In this document: positions 9,008 to 17,833 of the stretch, piece after piece
Numbering within the stretch: the first letter of the stretch is position 1
How the letters are laid out: every line of letters begins with the position of its first letter
Assembly (NCBI GenBank): GCA_938075415.1
Contig: CALJHC010000030.1
Location: 62,001 to 126,000, forward strand
Source: an uncultured Rubripirellula sp.
GTDB lineage: Bacteria; Planctomycetota; Planctomycetia; Pirellulales; Pirellulaceae
Reading direction: 5' to 3'
DNA: 64,000 bases
Program-made: the position numbers and the translations under genes
The notes under the pieces: model-generated
The model's database searches: none
Told to the model about the DNA's origin: nothing
What the model saw: only the letters and a program-made list of their open reading frames with translations

Positions 9008-9419
9008 GCGTGTCGAATCACTTGTTCCCACGGCGGAAATTCGTTCGTTACCACGATCTGCTTGGCAGTGATTTCAGGTCACAGCACCCAGGTTCAGATC
9101 CATATCACCAGCGACTTGCCCAGTGGTTCGGGAAGCAGCATTCTTGTCGATGCGTCGCTCAAAACAGCTTCACGTTCTGGCTGTTCCCGCACATGGGATG
9201 AAGCTTTGTCGTTCAATGGATTGAACTGCCAAACTCGGGGATGTCTTTTTCTGGGCCGGCGGTTCGAGTCCGCGGGGGAATCGTTGATTGCGTGATTCGA
9301 AGGTATCGCAGCTACCTTTTCGATAGATGCCTGCAAAACGACCACGCGAACGAGGAAGTCGCGGTTTGGCGAGTGGCGGAATTGCTTGGTGTTTTTTTGG
9401 GAAGGTGGGGCTGGGTGAA
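9008..9419. other. intergenic region, nothing identified
   Basis: Spacer between slyX and the convergent end of the outer membrane protein gene. Several short open frames overlap one another on both strands and none has protein-like composition. A sequence at 9255-9275 resembles a tRNA T-arm but has no matching acceptor stem. Confidence 0.5.
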
Positions 9420-11039
9420 TCAGTAGCCAATTCCAACGCGGAAAACAAAGGCGTCATCCGGGTTGAAATTATCGGCCTGCTGAGTTCGATAAAGAACCTC
9501 GCGATTGAAAACGTATCCGATCTCCGCAAATCCAGATCGACGCCCCTGTGCTAATGATTGGGAGGGCCCCCATTCCAAACCAAGAATGGCTCGAAGATCA
9601 TTTATGTCGACTGAGTCTTCTGCGCCATTGGTTCTGGTGATTGTCCAGTTTCCACCGCCGTAGTCACCGGTGATGTACCACCATAGATCGTAGGTACCAA
9701 GGGTTCGGTAATACCTTGCGAATTTAGGTTTGGGGAAGTAGAGGTCCAAGCGAGTGTAAGGATCTGGGCGATAAATTAAGCCAGCAGCCGGAATCAGTTT
9801 GATTTCATTTCGGTTCACGTAATAGATTCCGCCCTTGAAGGTTGTTGTTGGCGTCAATCTAAAATTCATTAGTGCACGAGCACGAATTCGAAAACTGCGA
9901 TCGGTGTAGGTGTCGAAATCTGAGAACACTCCAAGACGCAGCCCAAAATCGGTGCTAAAGATTTTGTTTGGATCAGAGTCCCAACCCAGATCCACAAAAG
10001 CGTCGTAGGCCTTTGACGGGAGATCCGCTCCAGTTGTCCCGACCGGCCCGTCCCAAAGGTGAAGGGAGAACGAAGGGACGACATAAAGTGGTTGGTTGAA
10101 ATTTAAAAAGTTGGGCAAGGCAAATGCGAGTGATGTGTCGAAATCGTTGATGCCGAGATGTTCTGGTTTGCTGCCGGGGCTTACATAGGTGTACCGAAAT
10201 CTTGGACCCTGCAGTAATCGTGAACTGTCATAGGAGGTTGAGGGGTTTCGAAGTAAACCGCCGGAGTAGGCCGAACCAAAGCCTTCCGGAAAAAGTGTGT
10301 TTGGACTGTTTTGTGGATAGATCGAATTTGGATAAGCACTGCCATTTGGGCCGTAAGATGCATTGGGAGCGGGGCCTCCGTTCATCGAAGCGGGTCCGTT
10401 CGCTCCGTAAACGGATGGGTTATTCAGTGTATTGGGCGTCCCGTAGGCGGTAGTCGAAGACGCAGGAAGTGAGAAAAGGCCAAAGAGTCCACGGCGATTC
10501 GCTGGGGCGGGGTTGTAATTCGGGTACCCGCCAATCGTATTGCCGGTTTGCCCTGACACGGTCGGTGTGCCGATACTGCTAAGACCCGGGGTGCTTGGGG
10601 TGATCGCCGATCCACCTTGAACGGAGGCGTTACCATTGTTGGAGAAGTTGGGTGCGGCCAAGCCTGCGCCAGGTAAAGTTTGTGGTGTGCTTGGAAAAGC
10701 TGCTGACCCACCGGCGGCACTGGGAGTCGCAGGTGCGGGAACCATTCCCTGCGAGTTGATCGCATACGGGTCAAAAGCGGTCGAGTTATTCCCGCCGCTC
10801 CAGGTATTCCCGCCGCTCCAGGTATTCGCTGATGGGTTAACCGGAGTCAGATTGGTTTGCGGTGAAGCAGGTTGATTCGCCGCCGGGAATCCGGAATTGG
10901 CACCAGCGGGTGCCGGCTGTGGGTTGAAAGAGATTTGGGCAAACAAGTCCTGTGCCGACAAGGAAAGACACAATGCCAGCAAAATTGCTGTCAGAGCATG
11001 TTGCCAAAAGATGTTTCGGAAAGAGTGCAATGCTTGCAT
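9420..11039 (-). CDS. predicted outer membrane beta-barrel protein with Pro/Ala/Asn/Gly-rich linker
   Basis: 539 residues. Signal peptide about 1-34 (HALTAILLALCLSLSAQDLFA). Residues 35-270 are low complexity, rich in Asn, Gly, Pro, Ala and Ser, with TWSGGN repeats (a 24-bp DNA repeat near 10790-10830). Residues 280-539 contain alternating amphipathic strands (FRYTYVSPGSKPEHLGI; GGIYYVNRNEIKLIPAAGLI; LDLYFPKPKFARYY). The protein ends in the aromatic C-terminus VFRVGIGY, as outer membrane barrels do. Proteins of this shape are common in Pirellula-type planctomycetes (I think the DUF6268 group, from memory). Function unknown. ATG at 11039; it appears monocistronic. Confidence 0.75.
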   Translation of the reverse strand: MQALHSFRNIFWQHALTAILLALCLSLSAQDLFAQISFNPQPAPAGANSGFPAANQPASPQTNLTPVNPSANTWSGGNTWSGGNNSTAFDPYAINSQGMVPAPATPSAAGGSAAFPSTPQTLPGAGLAAPNFSNNGNASVQGGSAITPSTPGLSSIGTPTVSGQTGNTIGGYPNYNPAPANRRGLFGLFSLPASSTTAYGTPNTLNNPSVYGANGPASMNGGPAPNASYGPNGSAYPNSIYPQNSPNTLFPEGFGSAYSGGLLRNPSTSYDSSRLLQGPRFRYTYVSPGSKPEHLGINDFDTSLAFALPNFLNFNQPLYVVPSFSLHLWDGPVGTTGADLPSKAYDAFVDLGWDSDPNKIFSTDFGLRLGVFSDFDTYTDRSFRIRARALMNFRLTPTTTFKGGIYYVNRNEIKLIPAAGLIYRPDPYTRLDLYFPKPKFARYYRTLGTYDLWWYITGDYGGGNWTITRTNGAEDSVDINDLRAILGLEWGPSQSLAQGRRSGFAEIGYVFNREVLYRTQQADNFNPDDAFVFRVGIGY

Positions 11040-11517
11040 GGCTGTCGACGCTGTTCCGCGGAAAAATTGCGAGCCTTTTTCTGTTCTAAGCTTCGCCTGT
11101 TTCCTTGGTTACTTCGTGAAACCGCCTCTGGTCAAGATGAATCGGGCGTTTTCTCTATAACCAAAGGGAGGCATTTTCGCTGTTAATGCTGCTCTCGGTA
11201 GATGGTCTGCCCTTCGGGTTTTGCTTGGTGTGGGCTGTTTGGATCTGCATTGGGTAATGAGTGGATCGTTGTTAATTCCCGCAAAATCCCATGAATCACT
11301 CAAGTTTTTTCTTCTGGTTTCCGGAGGCTTTGATGACGTGGTTGATGGTGACGGTTTCTGGTTTAGTTGTCATGCTCTTTGATGTTGGCTACGGCGAGGC
11401 ATTTTTTGATGGGAAAGGCATTTTGCCGATACCGTATTTTGTGACTTAGCAAGATCGCTAAGAATGCTAGCCTGTTAGAGAGTGCACTAGCAAAACCCCA
11501 TTGTTCGAGTTCCCTCC
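11040..11517. other. divergent promoter region, no gene seen
   Basis: 478 bp between the divergent outer membrane protein gene and the HTH-EIIA gene. It must hold both promoters, but I cannot place -35/-10 boxes with confidence. No ORF is supported. Confidence 0.5.
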
Positions 11518-12216
11518 ATGGAAGATCACAGCGTCGCACAGATCGCGGCATACCTCCATCTGACTCCGGTTCAGGTGATCAAGATGGCGTCGCGTGGGTT
11601 GCTGCCGGGCCGGCGAGTTGCCGGGGATTGGCTGTTCAATGAGGCGGAGATCCACCATTGGCTTGAGGAAAGAATTGGTGCAAGCGACTCTGAGGATCTT
11701 CATAAAGTTCAACAGGTCGTTGATCGTGTGACAGGAGAATCAGTGGATCGTGCAATTTGTGAAATCTGCACTCCCGAGACGATCGCAGTGCCTCTCAACG
11801 CGAGAACGCGTGGTTCGGTGATTCGAGCCATGTGCGAACTGTCTTCGAAATCGGGTTTGATGTGGGATGCACCCGCGATGGCCGAGGCGGTGCAAGCTCG
11901 CGAGAGCATGCATCCTACGGCATTGGATTGTGGTGTCGCTTTGATGCACCCCCGGCGACCGCAAACGTCGATATTGGCCGACAGCGTCGTGGCATTGGCG
12001 GTCAGCCCGACGGCGTTGCCCTTCTCGGATTCGGGGCATTTGACGGATATCTTTTTCTTGATTTGCTCTTACGACGATCCCTCACACCTTCGTATTCTCT
12101 CGCAATTAAGCCGTCTGATTGCCAATTCGGAAATGCTCGATGGACTGCGAGCCTGCGAATCGGTGGCGGACGCGTGGAGATGTTTGAAGGAGGCTGAGGA
12201 GGCTTTGGGTGTTTGA
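11518..12216 (+). CDS. HTH (excisionase-type)-PTS EIIA fusion, PtsN-like
   Basis: 232 residues. Residues 1-52 form an excisionase/MerR-like winged helix (SVAQIAAYLHLTPVQVIKMA... RVAGDWLFNEAEIHHWLEE). Residues 78-230 are an EIIA type-2 (fructose/nitrogen PTS) domain. The phospho-acceptor is probably His144 (CGVALMHPRRPQ), aligned with the GIAIPH motif of PtsN. The C-terminal part (DIFFLICSYDDPSHLRILSQLSRLI) also matches EIIA. No sugar permease lies nearby, so I infer a regulatory rather than transport role, perhaps DNA binding responsive to phosphorylation. ATG at 11518 fits the start of the HTH domain. Confidence 0.85.
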   Translation: MEDHSVAQIAAYLHLTPVQVIKMASRGLLPGRRVAGDWLFNEAEIHHWLEERIGASDSEDLHKVQQVVDRVTGESVDRAICEICTPETIAVPLNARTRGSVIRAMCELSSKSGLMWDAPAMAEAVQARESMHPTALDCGVALMHPRRPQTSILADSVVALAVSPTALPFSDSGHLTDIFFLICSYDDPSHLRILSQLSRLIANSEMLDGLRACESVADAWRCLKEAEEALGV

Positions 12217-12229
12217 ATCGTTTTGATCG

Positions 12230-12253
12230 ATGATGATCGCCTTGGATCATCAT
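12230..12253 (+). terminator. 9-bp hairpin after the HTH-EIIA gene
   Basis: Perfect inverted repeat ATGATGATC/GATCATCAT with loop GCCTTG, 13 nt after the stop. It has no strong T-run, so it may be a weak terminator or an mRNA-stabilising hairpin. Confidence 0.45.
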
Positions 12254-12302
12254 GATGATTGCGACAGCTTTCGTAGTGGATCATCGATGTCGAGCGGTTA
12301 TA

Positions 12303-12347
12303 GCCTCGTGTTCAGATGCCTCGTGTTCAGGTGCCTCGTATTCAAAT
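12303..12347. repeat. 15-bp tandem repeat, 3 copies
   Basis: GCCTCGTGTTCAGAT followed by two copies with 2 and 3 substitutions, lying between the HTH-EIIA gene and the pseudo-receiver gene. Confidence 0.8.
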
Positions 12348-12439
12348 ATGGGGCCGGATCAGTGAAACGTTATTGGTTGTGTCGTTGCATGGATCGCTGA
12401 GGCTTCGCGGGTAAACCTGCTGAGTCCAATTCGCAACAA

Positions 12440-13303
12440 ATGGATAAGATGATGTCAAAATCTTCTGGTGATCGTTATTCGGCAAAGTCCCTGGCACTGG
12501 GTGGTTCTCATTCAGGTCAATCTTGCAGTGAGCCGTTTCTTGAAACGTTGCTCTGGATTGGAGATCATCAATCACCATCGTTTCGAAGTGTCTATGACTT
12601 TTGCTCCATTTATTCGTTTCAGGTCGCCACTCGGTCGAGCCTGCAAGACGCCAGGTTGCGACCCGTTAGGTCCGCTGACGCTGTCGTTTTGTGTCGCGGG
12701 GATCGGCATCCGGTGGAAGTTGATCTGGCCTCGGAAGTGATGTCGCAAGCGCCACTTGCGATTTGGTGGGATCTGCTTGGTCCTCTCTCATTGGGAGTCC
12801 GCTCTGCTTCTTGCTCGGGTGCACGCAGGGTTCCCTATTATGGGTTGGCCGAGGAGCTTCGGTTTCATTGGCCCTCCAGTCCTCGTTTATCGCAGTCTCG
12901 GCATGTTGATCCCGAGTTCACGCGTTCGCTCGTGGTGCTTGCGGCGAGTGCAGTTGATGCTGAATATTATTTGGACATGGCATCGGACGCTGGGTTGACT
13001 GTGTTCTGGGCGCGTTACCGTGAAGCATCCCGTTTTCGAAACGTCGGTTGTTATTGGTGGGATGATTCGGTCGCCACTGCCGTGAGTTCGCCTCTTTGGC
13101 GTGAGCGTGTTCATCGTGTCGATCCAGATGGACGGGCGTCTCATCGATGGATTTGCCACTCTGTCAGCGAGGCTCAAGAGCAGGATGCACTTGCGGCTGG
13201 TATTTCGAGTGTTGTTAGAAAACCGTTCAGGGCTGATTCGCTTTTGGCCCCCATGGGATGCGGGATTAACGATTATTCACGACGAGGCGCTCAGGCTGCT
13301 TAA
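12440..13303 (+). CDS. hypothetical protein with two receiver-like (pseudo-receiver) halves
   Basis: 287 residues, family not recognised. Two similar halves can be seen. Each opens with a hydrophobic strand as in response-regulator receivers (LETLLWIGDH; SLVVLAASAVDAEYYLDMA). The second half contains GCYWWDDSVATAV at the place of the phospho-acceptor Asp, then WICHSVSEAQEQDALAAG and SSVVRKPFRADSLL, which strongly resembles the receiver beta5 Lys-Pro signature. The first half has lost the acidic pocket. I infer a degenerate receiver or scaffold protein; no DNA-binding domain follows. It sits 223 bp after the HTH-EIIA gene on the same strand. Start codons at 12440, 12449 and 12452 are all possible. 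Confidence 0.6.
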   Translation: MDKMMSKSSGDRYSAKSLALGGSHSGQSCSEPFLETLLWIGDHQSPSFRSVYDFCSIYSFQVATRSSLQDARLRPVRSADAVVLCRGDRHPVEVDLASEVMSQAPLAIWWDLLGPLSLGVRSASCSGARRVPYYGLAEELRFHWPSSPRLSQSRHVDPEFTRSLVVLAASAVDAEYYLDMASDAGLTVFWARYREASRFRNVGCYWWDDSVATAVSSPLWRERVHRVDPDGRASHRWICHSVSEAQEQDALAAGISSVVRKPFRADSLLAPMGCGINDYSRRGAQAA

Positions 13304-13768
13304 TGAGGGATTCGTTTGCCATGAATCCAGTCGATCAAGGGTGTCTGCTTTTTTGATTTTGCGTTACCACTCAATTACGCTGAACAAGTGGTATTCACTC
13401 TGGTCTGCCGCCGATGGATGTCGCTCAACATGAAGCATCTCGAACGCCATGGCAGAAGTATCGTTGAAAAAGACGCGCTTTCGATTCATTGCCATTGGGG
13501 TTCCGAATGCTTCGGAAAGCCTGAGCGATGCCGCTGAACTTCCTCTTGCCAGGGACGTCTTCTTGCCAGGGAAATTCGTCTCGGCAAGTAACTTGGTGCG
13601 ATCGGATCCACAAAAAGAGCCTTGCAGTAACCGGCAACAGAGCCTTCGTCGTAGATGCGAGGTTCTTCTGGGTGATGGGTAAGGTTATCGCAGCGTTTTG
13701 GTTATCGACCGAACTTAAGAGTTGGTTACCTGGTCAATGGTTTGATCGGCTCTTCGGGCTTCGTGATA
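13304..13768. other. intergenic, convergent gene ends
   Basis: 465 bp between the pseudo-receiver gene and the spoVG stop. The open frames present (for example 13449-13682 plus and 13425-13637 minus) have no supported start or composition. No terminator was found. Confidence 0.45.
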
Positions 13769-14431
13769 TCAGAAAACACCCAGGCCGAAGGGATCCTCTG
13801 AATCTGCTTCGGATGATTTTGCCTCTGTTAGCTTTTTGTGCTCGCTTTTTTGAGGTGAAGACTTGGTGGGCTCCTGACTTGCCTGCTGTCGCGGTTGGGT
13901 TGAGTCCTCCTGTCGCGGTTCGGCTGTATCCACCTGTCGTGTATTCTGCTGCTCCGATGGCAAGTGTGGTTTTGGTGGTCCGTGCTCGGGCTGATCCACT
14001 TTGGTTGTTGAGGCTATCTCTGTGAAGTCGTCATCATAGCGTGATCGATAATCAGGCTCTTCGCAGCGCTGAAGCTCTGATTCAAATTCGGCCAGTACCG
14101 CATTTTGGAGCTTATCCCGGCACTCGCTGTTGATGGGGTGGGCCACGTCGGCGTATAGCTTTTTCGGTGCACCCTGACCGGAGTTACCATCGGGTCTCTG
14201 TTTGGTGCCACAATGGTTGCAGTAGTTGGCACGCAGTTGGTTCTTGTACCTGCAGCGATGGCAATTGTGGGTGAGTTTTCTGCTTGGCATCGCCACAAAG
14301 GTACCGCTGCTGCCATCGATGATCTTTAGATCGCGGATCACGAAAGCGTCATTGATTGTGAGTGAGCAGAACGCTCGAAGGCGGTCCTCGGTTTCATCCA
14401 TCAATTTGATGCGAATCTCAGTGATTTCCAA
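13769..14431 (-). CDS. spoVG: SpoVG family protein with inserted zinc ribbon
   Basis: SpoVG is a small nucleic-acid-binding regulator. The start is TTG 14431 with a strong GGAGG 8 nt upstream, giving 220 residues; an open frame back to 14560 overlaps ispE and is not used. Residues 1-52 follow the family closely (EITEIRIKLMDETEDRLRAF; VIRDLKIIDGSSGTFVAMPS). Residues 53-92 insert a zinc ribbon, CX2CX10CX2C at C57, C60, C71 and C74. The SpoVG core then resumes (ADVAHPINSECRDKLQNAV, 94-112). The tail after about 125 is a disordered Gln/Pro/Ser/Glu-rich extension ending DPFGLGVF. Usual SpoVG is about 85-100 residues. It lies 77 nt after ispE on the same strand. In Bacillus spoVG is also near ispE. 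Confidence 0.9.
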   Translation of the reverse strand: MEITEIRIKLMDETEDRLRAFCSLTINDAFVIRDLKIIDGSSGTFVAMPSRKLTHNCHRCRYKNQLRANYCNHCGTKQRPDGNSGQGAPKKLYADVAHPINSECRDKLQNAVLAEFESELQRCEEPDYRSRYDDDFTEIASTTKVDQPEHGPPKPHLPSEQQNTRQVDTAEPRQEDSTQPRQQASQEPTKSSPQKSEHKKLTEAKSSEADSEDPFGLGVF

Positions 14432-14508
14432 TTTCCGTCCCTCCCTCGCCCGATCATGATTGGGGCTGATGCGTGTGTCGGAATGGGTAACTCGCTTGGA
14501 GGCGAGTT

Positions 14509-15531
14509 TTAGTTCGCCAAAACGGGGACCTCGACACTTTGAGCTGTCTGAATGGTGCAACCTGCGCCAGTGATTTGTTTCAGTCGCTCTGAGCAGTCTT
14601 TGGCAACCGCTTCACTTTCCGCAATCCCGAAGCAAGCCGAGCCGCTGCCAGTGAGTTGGCTGTGTTGAAGTCCCACGCTTTTCAAAGATTCTAAGGTGGT
14701 GGTGATGCCGGGGGCAAGTTTTTTTGCAGGTTCCGTCAGTCGGTTCGCCATGAATCGGGGCGCTGTTTCCAAGTCGCCTCTTTGGAGTGCATCCAGAAAA
14801 GGGGCGATTTCTCGTGGTTGCTCCGGCACTTTGCAGCAGGAAAAGACTGCTGGTGTCGAAAGGCCGATGCCCGGGAAAATCACCACAAAATGAAGTTTTT
14901 TCGGGCAATCGACGACTTCTAGTTTTTCTCCTCTTCCGGTTGCTCGCATCGCGAAGCAAGTCTTCTGCTGGCAGTTTTGAGAAGAATTGATGGGTTGGAT
15001 GGTATTCGGGGAGCCGAGGAAAAAAGGGACATCACTGCCCAGTTTTGCTGCAAGTTGATGAAGCACAGTGGAACGGATCGGTAGGTCGTGGAGTTGGCTG
15101 GCAAGCAGCAGAGCACTTGCTGCGTCACTGCTCGCTCCACCCATCCCAGCACCCGCCGGTATCTTTTTCTCCAACAGGCAATCAAAGCCATCGCTGATTT
15201 TGAAATGCCGCCGAAAAGCTTGGAGAGCTTGGTGTACAAGGTTGCCCTCGTTGGCGGGTACCTTTTCGACTTTTCGTTGGTTGTTGGCGGCGGTGGGCTC
15301 AGGTGGGAGGGGTGTCACGCTCTGTGTGGGCACACCATCAAAATCTGGTTGGAGGACCTTGAATCGAATCGATGGCGATTTCGTGCGTTGAAGGACGAGT
15401 CGATCGCACCAGTTGATTGGAACCATGAGCGTGTCAATTTCATGGTACCCATCGTCACGTTTGCCAAGTAATTCAAGGAAGAGGTTAAGCTTTGCCGGAG
15501 GTTGCGTTTCGAGTACTTGATTGGTGCTCAT
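14509..15531 (-). CDS. ispE: 4-diphosphocytidyl-2-C-methyl-D-erythritol kinase
   Basis: GHMP kinase of the non-mevalonate isoprenoid pathway that phosphorylates CDP-methylerythritol. Seen: the N-terminal PPAKLNLFLELLGKRDDGYHE with the catalytic-type Lys14, the ATP loop PAGAGMGGASSDAA at 125-138, and the C-terminal motif LTGSGSACFGI. Its 340 residues exceed the usual 280-300, mainly from a low-complexity insert at about 60-97. ATG at 15531. Followed on the same strand by spoVG, probably one transcript. Confidence 0.95.
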   Translation of the reverse strand: MSTNQVLETQPPAKLNLFLELLGKRDDGYHEIDTLMVPINWCDRLVLQRTKSPSIRFKVLQPDFDGVPTQSVTPLPPEPTAANNQRKVEKVPANEGNLVHQALQAFRRHFKISDGFDCLLEKKIPAGAGMGGASSDAASALLLASQLHDLPIRSTVLHQLAAKLGSDVPFFLGSPNTIQPINSSQNCQQKTCFAMRATGRGEKLEVVDCPKKLHFVVIFPGIGLSTPAVFSCCKVPEQPREIAPFLDALQRGDLETAPRFMANRLTEPAKKLAPGITTTLESLKSVGLQHSQLTGSGSACFGIAESEAVAKDCSERLKQITGAGCTIQTAQSVEVPVLAN

Positions 15532-15743
15532 TGTTGACGCTCAATAACTCGATTTGCTGTGATGGTCGGCCGCTTCGGATTCATGTTTTGTCTGCTCTGG
15601 ATAGAATCAATCGAGCAGTTTACCGGTGTGATCCGAGGGTGACGGCCTGAAGCAATCTTGATCAATCGTCTCGAGATTCCGTTCCGGCTTTGTCTGCGTC
15701 AACGCGATCGATGCAGTCATTTAGCCGTCAGTCAGTGGGGTCG

Positions 15744-16745
15744 CTAAGCCGCGGATCGTTCCGGTTTTGTGGCGTTGGGAAGGTCGTTGTTGCCGTCCGG
15801 TGCTGGATCGGTGCAGCGTGCTTGGAGGGAGCACTTCGGTTGATCCCTGAGTGCGAGGATGGAGATACCAAACGAGTCGGCTAGTGCGTAGGTTTTCTGT
15901 TGATCGACTACGATGGTTTTATCCGCTTCAATCGCTATTGCTTTGCCGCCAGCGGTTCGCACGCGTTGAACGGTTTGAGGTCCAATGGTTGGGACATCGA
16001 ACCGCATGTCTTGATCAGGCTTGCTGACTTTGACAAGTGTCCATCCGCCACGTTTGCATAGATCGCCGGTGCGTTCGATGCAGGCGTCGGTGCCCTCAAT
16101 TGCCTCAACCGCGATGACAATACCATCTTTGATAGTGATTGCTTGTCCGATGTCCAGGCCGCCCATGTTCTTTGCAATCACCCAGCCCGATTGAATGTCT
16201 TGATCAAGTTGTTTTGTCGATGAGGGCCCGGCCAAGTGACCCTCTGGCACAAGGAGGTCGGGTGCTATGTCGGTTGCCGGAAAAATCTGCAGTCCCTGTC
16301 TTGTGTAGGTCTCGGTGATCGCAGAGAGGAGTTTGTCATCTCTTGCATCACGATTTTTGCCGAGCAGGCAGGGGGCAAGGGTGCGGATGCAGGTCAGGTC
16401 CGGTAGGTGACGCAGCCAAACGGAACCACTGTAAAGCAAGTCAGCTTTAAAAAGCTTTCCAGCCATGGTGACTTGCTGCACGTTTTGTCGACGGAAAAAT
16501 CGCAGGTGACGGCCCATTCTTCCTACGCCGGACCAGAGAACTTGATCGCATACGTGGTTGAGTTCCTCGCTCGCGTGGCCGGTAATTGCGACCGCGACCA
16601 CCTGCTTTCCGTTGTTTTTTAGCGTCTGAGCAACCTGAACCGGGAAACGCCCCCATCCGGCGATTAGGCCGACGGGACGTTCGCTTTGCTGGTCGCATGG
16701 TCGGTTAGCCGTGGGCGCCGACGGATGATATTCGCCCGTTTTCAT
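15744..16745 (-). CDS. lpxI: UDP-2,3-diacylglucosamine pyrophosphatase, LpxI type
   Basis: Hydrolyses UDP-2,3-diacylglucosamine to lipid X in lipid A synthesis. It is the LpxI (DUF1009) alternative to LpxH. Family features: VGLIAGWGRFPVQVAQTLK at the N-terminus, QVTMAGKLFKADLL in the middle and the LpxI_C region with GQAITIKDGIVIAVEAIEGT and WTLVKVSKPDQDMRFDVP. 333 residues including a disordered tail. Its ATG overlaps the lpxD stop (ATGA at 16742-16745), which implies translational coupling. Confidence 0.93.
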   Translation of the reverse strand: MKTGEYHPSAPTANRPCDQQSERPVGLIAGWGRFPVQVAQTLKNNGKQVVAVAITGHASEELNHVCDQVLWSGVGRMGRHLRFFRRQNVQQVTMAGKLFKADLLYSGSVWLRHLPDLTCIRTLAPCLLGKNRDARDDKLLSAITETYTRQGLQIFPATDIAPDLLVPEGHLAGPSSTKQLDQDIQSGWVIAKNMGGLDIGQAITIKDGIVIAVEAIEGTDACIERTGDLCKRGGWTLVKVSKPDQDMRFDVPTIGPQTVQRVRTAGGKAIAIEADKTIVVDQQKTYALADSFGISILALRDQPKCSLQARCTDPAPDGNNDLPNATKPERSAA

Positions 16746-17833
16746 GCCACCTGTTTCTGGTCGCTGGAGGCTTGAGGAGTTTGCTGTTCTGGTTTCGCGG
16801 CGGCGGGTTTCGGTCCTTCCGCGGCGTTCTTCAGCTCCTCGATTTCTCGTCGAAGTGCTTTCATCTCTCGGCGCATCTCCGGAAGGCGACGCTCAACCGC
16901 CATGATTTGCATCTGCTCCCGCTGCGGCGTTGCGGGTGAACCCAAATAAACTTCATTGCCTTCGCAGTCGTCCATGACGCCCGCTTGAGCTCCGACAATG
17001 CTGTGGTCACCAAGCGTGATGTGATCCTTGAGTCCAACCTGACCCGCCAGAACAACGTAATCGCCTGTATTACTGCTGCCAGCAATGCCCACCTGACTAC
17101 AAATTAGATTGTGACGACCAATTCGGCAGTTATGAGCGATCATCACTTGGTTGTCGATCTTGGTGCCCTCGCCGATACGAGTGGCTCCGTAGCTGCCCCT
17201 GTCGATGGTTGCGGAGGCTCCAATTTCGACATCCGCTTCAATGGCGACGTAACCGAGTTGAGCGGCCGGGATGTGGCGACCGTTTTCTTGTCGATAGCCG
17301 AATCCATTTGCACCAATCGTGCAGGCAGCGTGAATCACCACTCGGTCCGAGATCTGGGTGTATTCATAGATCGTAACATTGGGATAAACGATGCAGTCAT
17401 CACCGATATAGGTTTCCGGCATGATCACGACGCCAGGATAAATTTTCGTTCGCTCGCCGATGGTGACGTTATCACCGATAATCGCTCTGGGATGCACATC
17501 CGCGGTTTCCGCAACCTTGGCAGATTTTGAGATGCCAGATGCGATGCAGTTGACTTGAAGAGGTGGACGGAAGTGCTTCACAGCCTGAGCAAAGGCTGCG
17601 TGATGGTCCGCGACAACAATCTGAGCGATTGCCAGGTCGGGAATCTTTATCGGTGTGATCACCGCAGATGCGGCGCAGTCCTGCAGCAGTTCCACTCGAC
17701 CGGATGAGTCCAGCATGGTGATGTCACCCGCTGATGCATCGTCCGGGGGATTTGCTCCATGACACTCAAGATTGGCTGGGCCAGCTAGTGTCCCACCAAC
17801 TTGCTCCGCGAATTCACCCAAAATCAAGCTCAT
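16742..17833 (-). CDS. lpxD: UDP-3-O-acylglucosamine N-acyltransferase
   Basis: Third step of lipid A synthesis. The uridine-binding domain lies at about 1-100, then left-handed beta-helix hexapeptide repeats (AIIGDNVTIGERTKIYPGVV; VYLGSPA near the end). The probable catalytic His is in QVMIAHNCRIGRHN. The C-terminus is a helical, probably trimer-forming, charged segment (MAVERRLPEMRREMKALRRE) with a Pro/Ala/Gln tail. ATG 17833 (363 residues) is preferred to TTG 17839 because AGGA lies 9 nt upstream. First gene of the lpxD-lpxI pair. Confidence 0.95.
   Translation of the reverse strand: MSLILGEFAEQVGGTLAGPANLECHGANPPDDASAGDITMLDSSGRVELLQDCAASAVITPIKIPDLAIAQIVVADHHAAFAQAVKHFRPPLQVNCIASGISKSAKVAETADVHPRAIIGDNVTIGERTKIYPGVVIMPETYIGDDCIVYPNVTIYEYTQISDRVVIHAACTIGANGFGYRQENGRHIPAAQLGYVAIEADVEIGASATIDRGSYGATRIGEGTKIDNQVMIAHNCRIGRHNLICSQVGIAGSSNTGDYVVLAGQVGLKDHITLGDHSIVGAQAGVMDDCEGNEVYLGSPATPQREQMQIMAVERRLPEMRREMKALRREIEELKNAAEGPKPAAAKPEQQTPQASSDQKQVA

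Noticed and set aside
9247..9280. tRNA-like T-arm (GCGGTTCGAGTCCGC)
   Set aside because: The T-stem is only 4 bp and no acceptor, D or anticodon arm can be built upstream.
16388..16420. Sequence resembling the SRP RNA core (GGTCAGGTCCGG)
   Set aside because: It lies inside lpxI coding sequence (HLPDLTCIRTL) and the flanks do not form the SRP hairpin.
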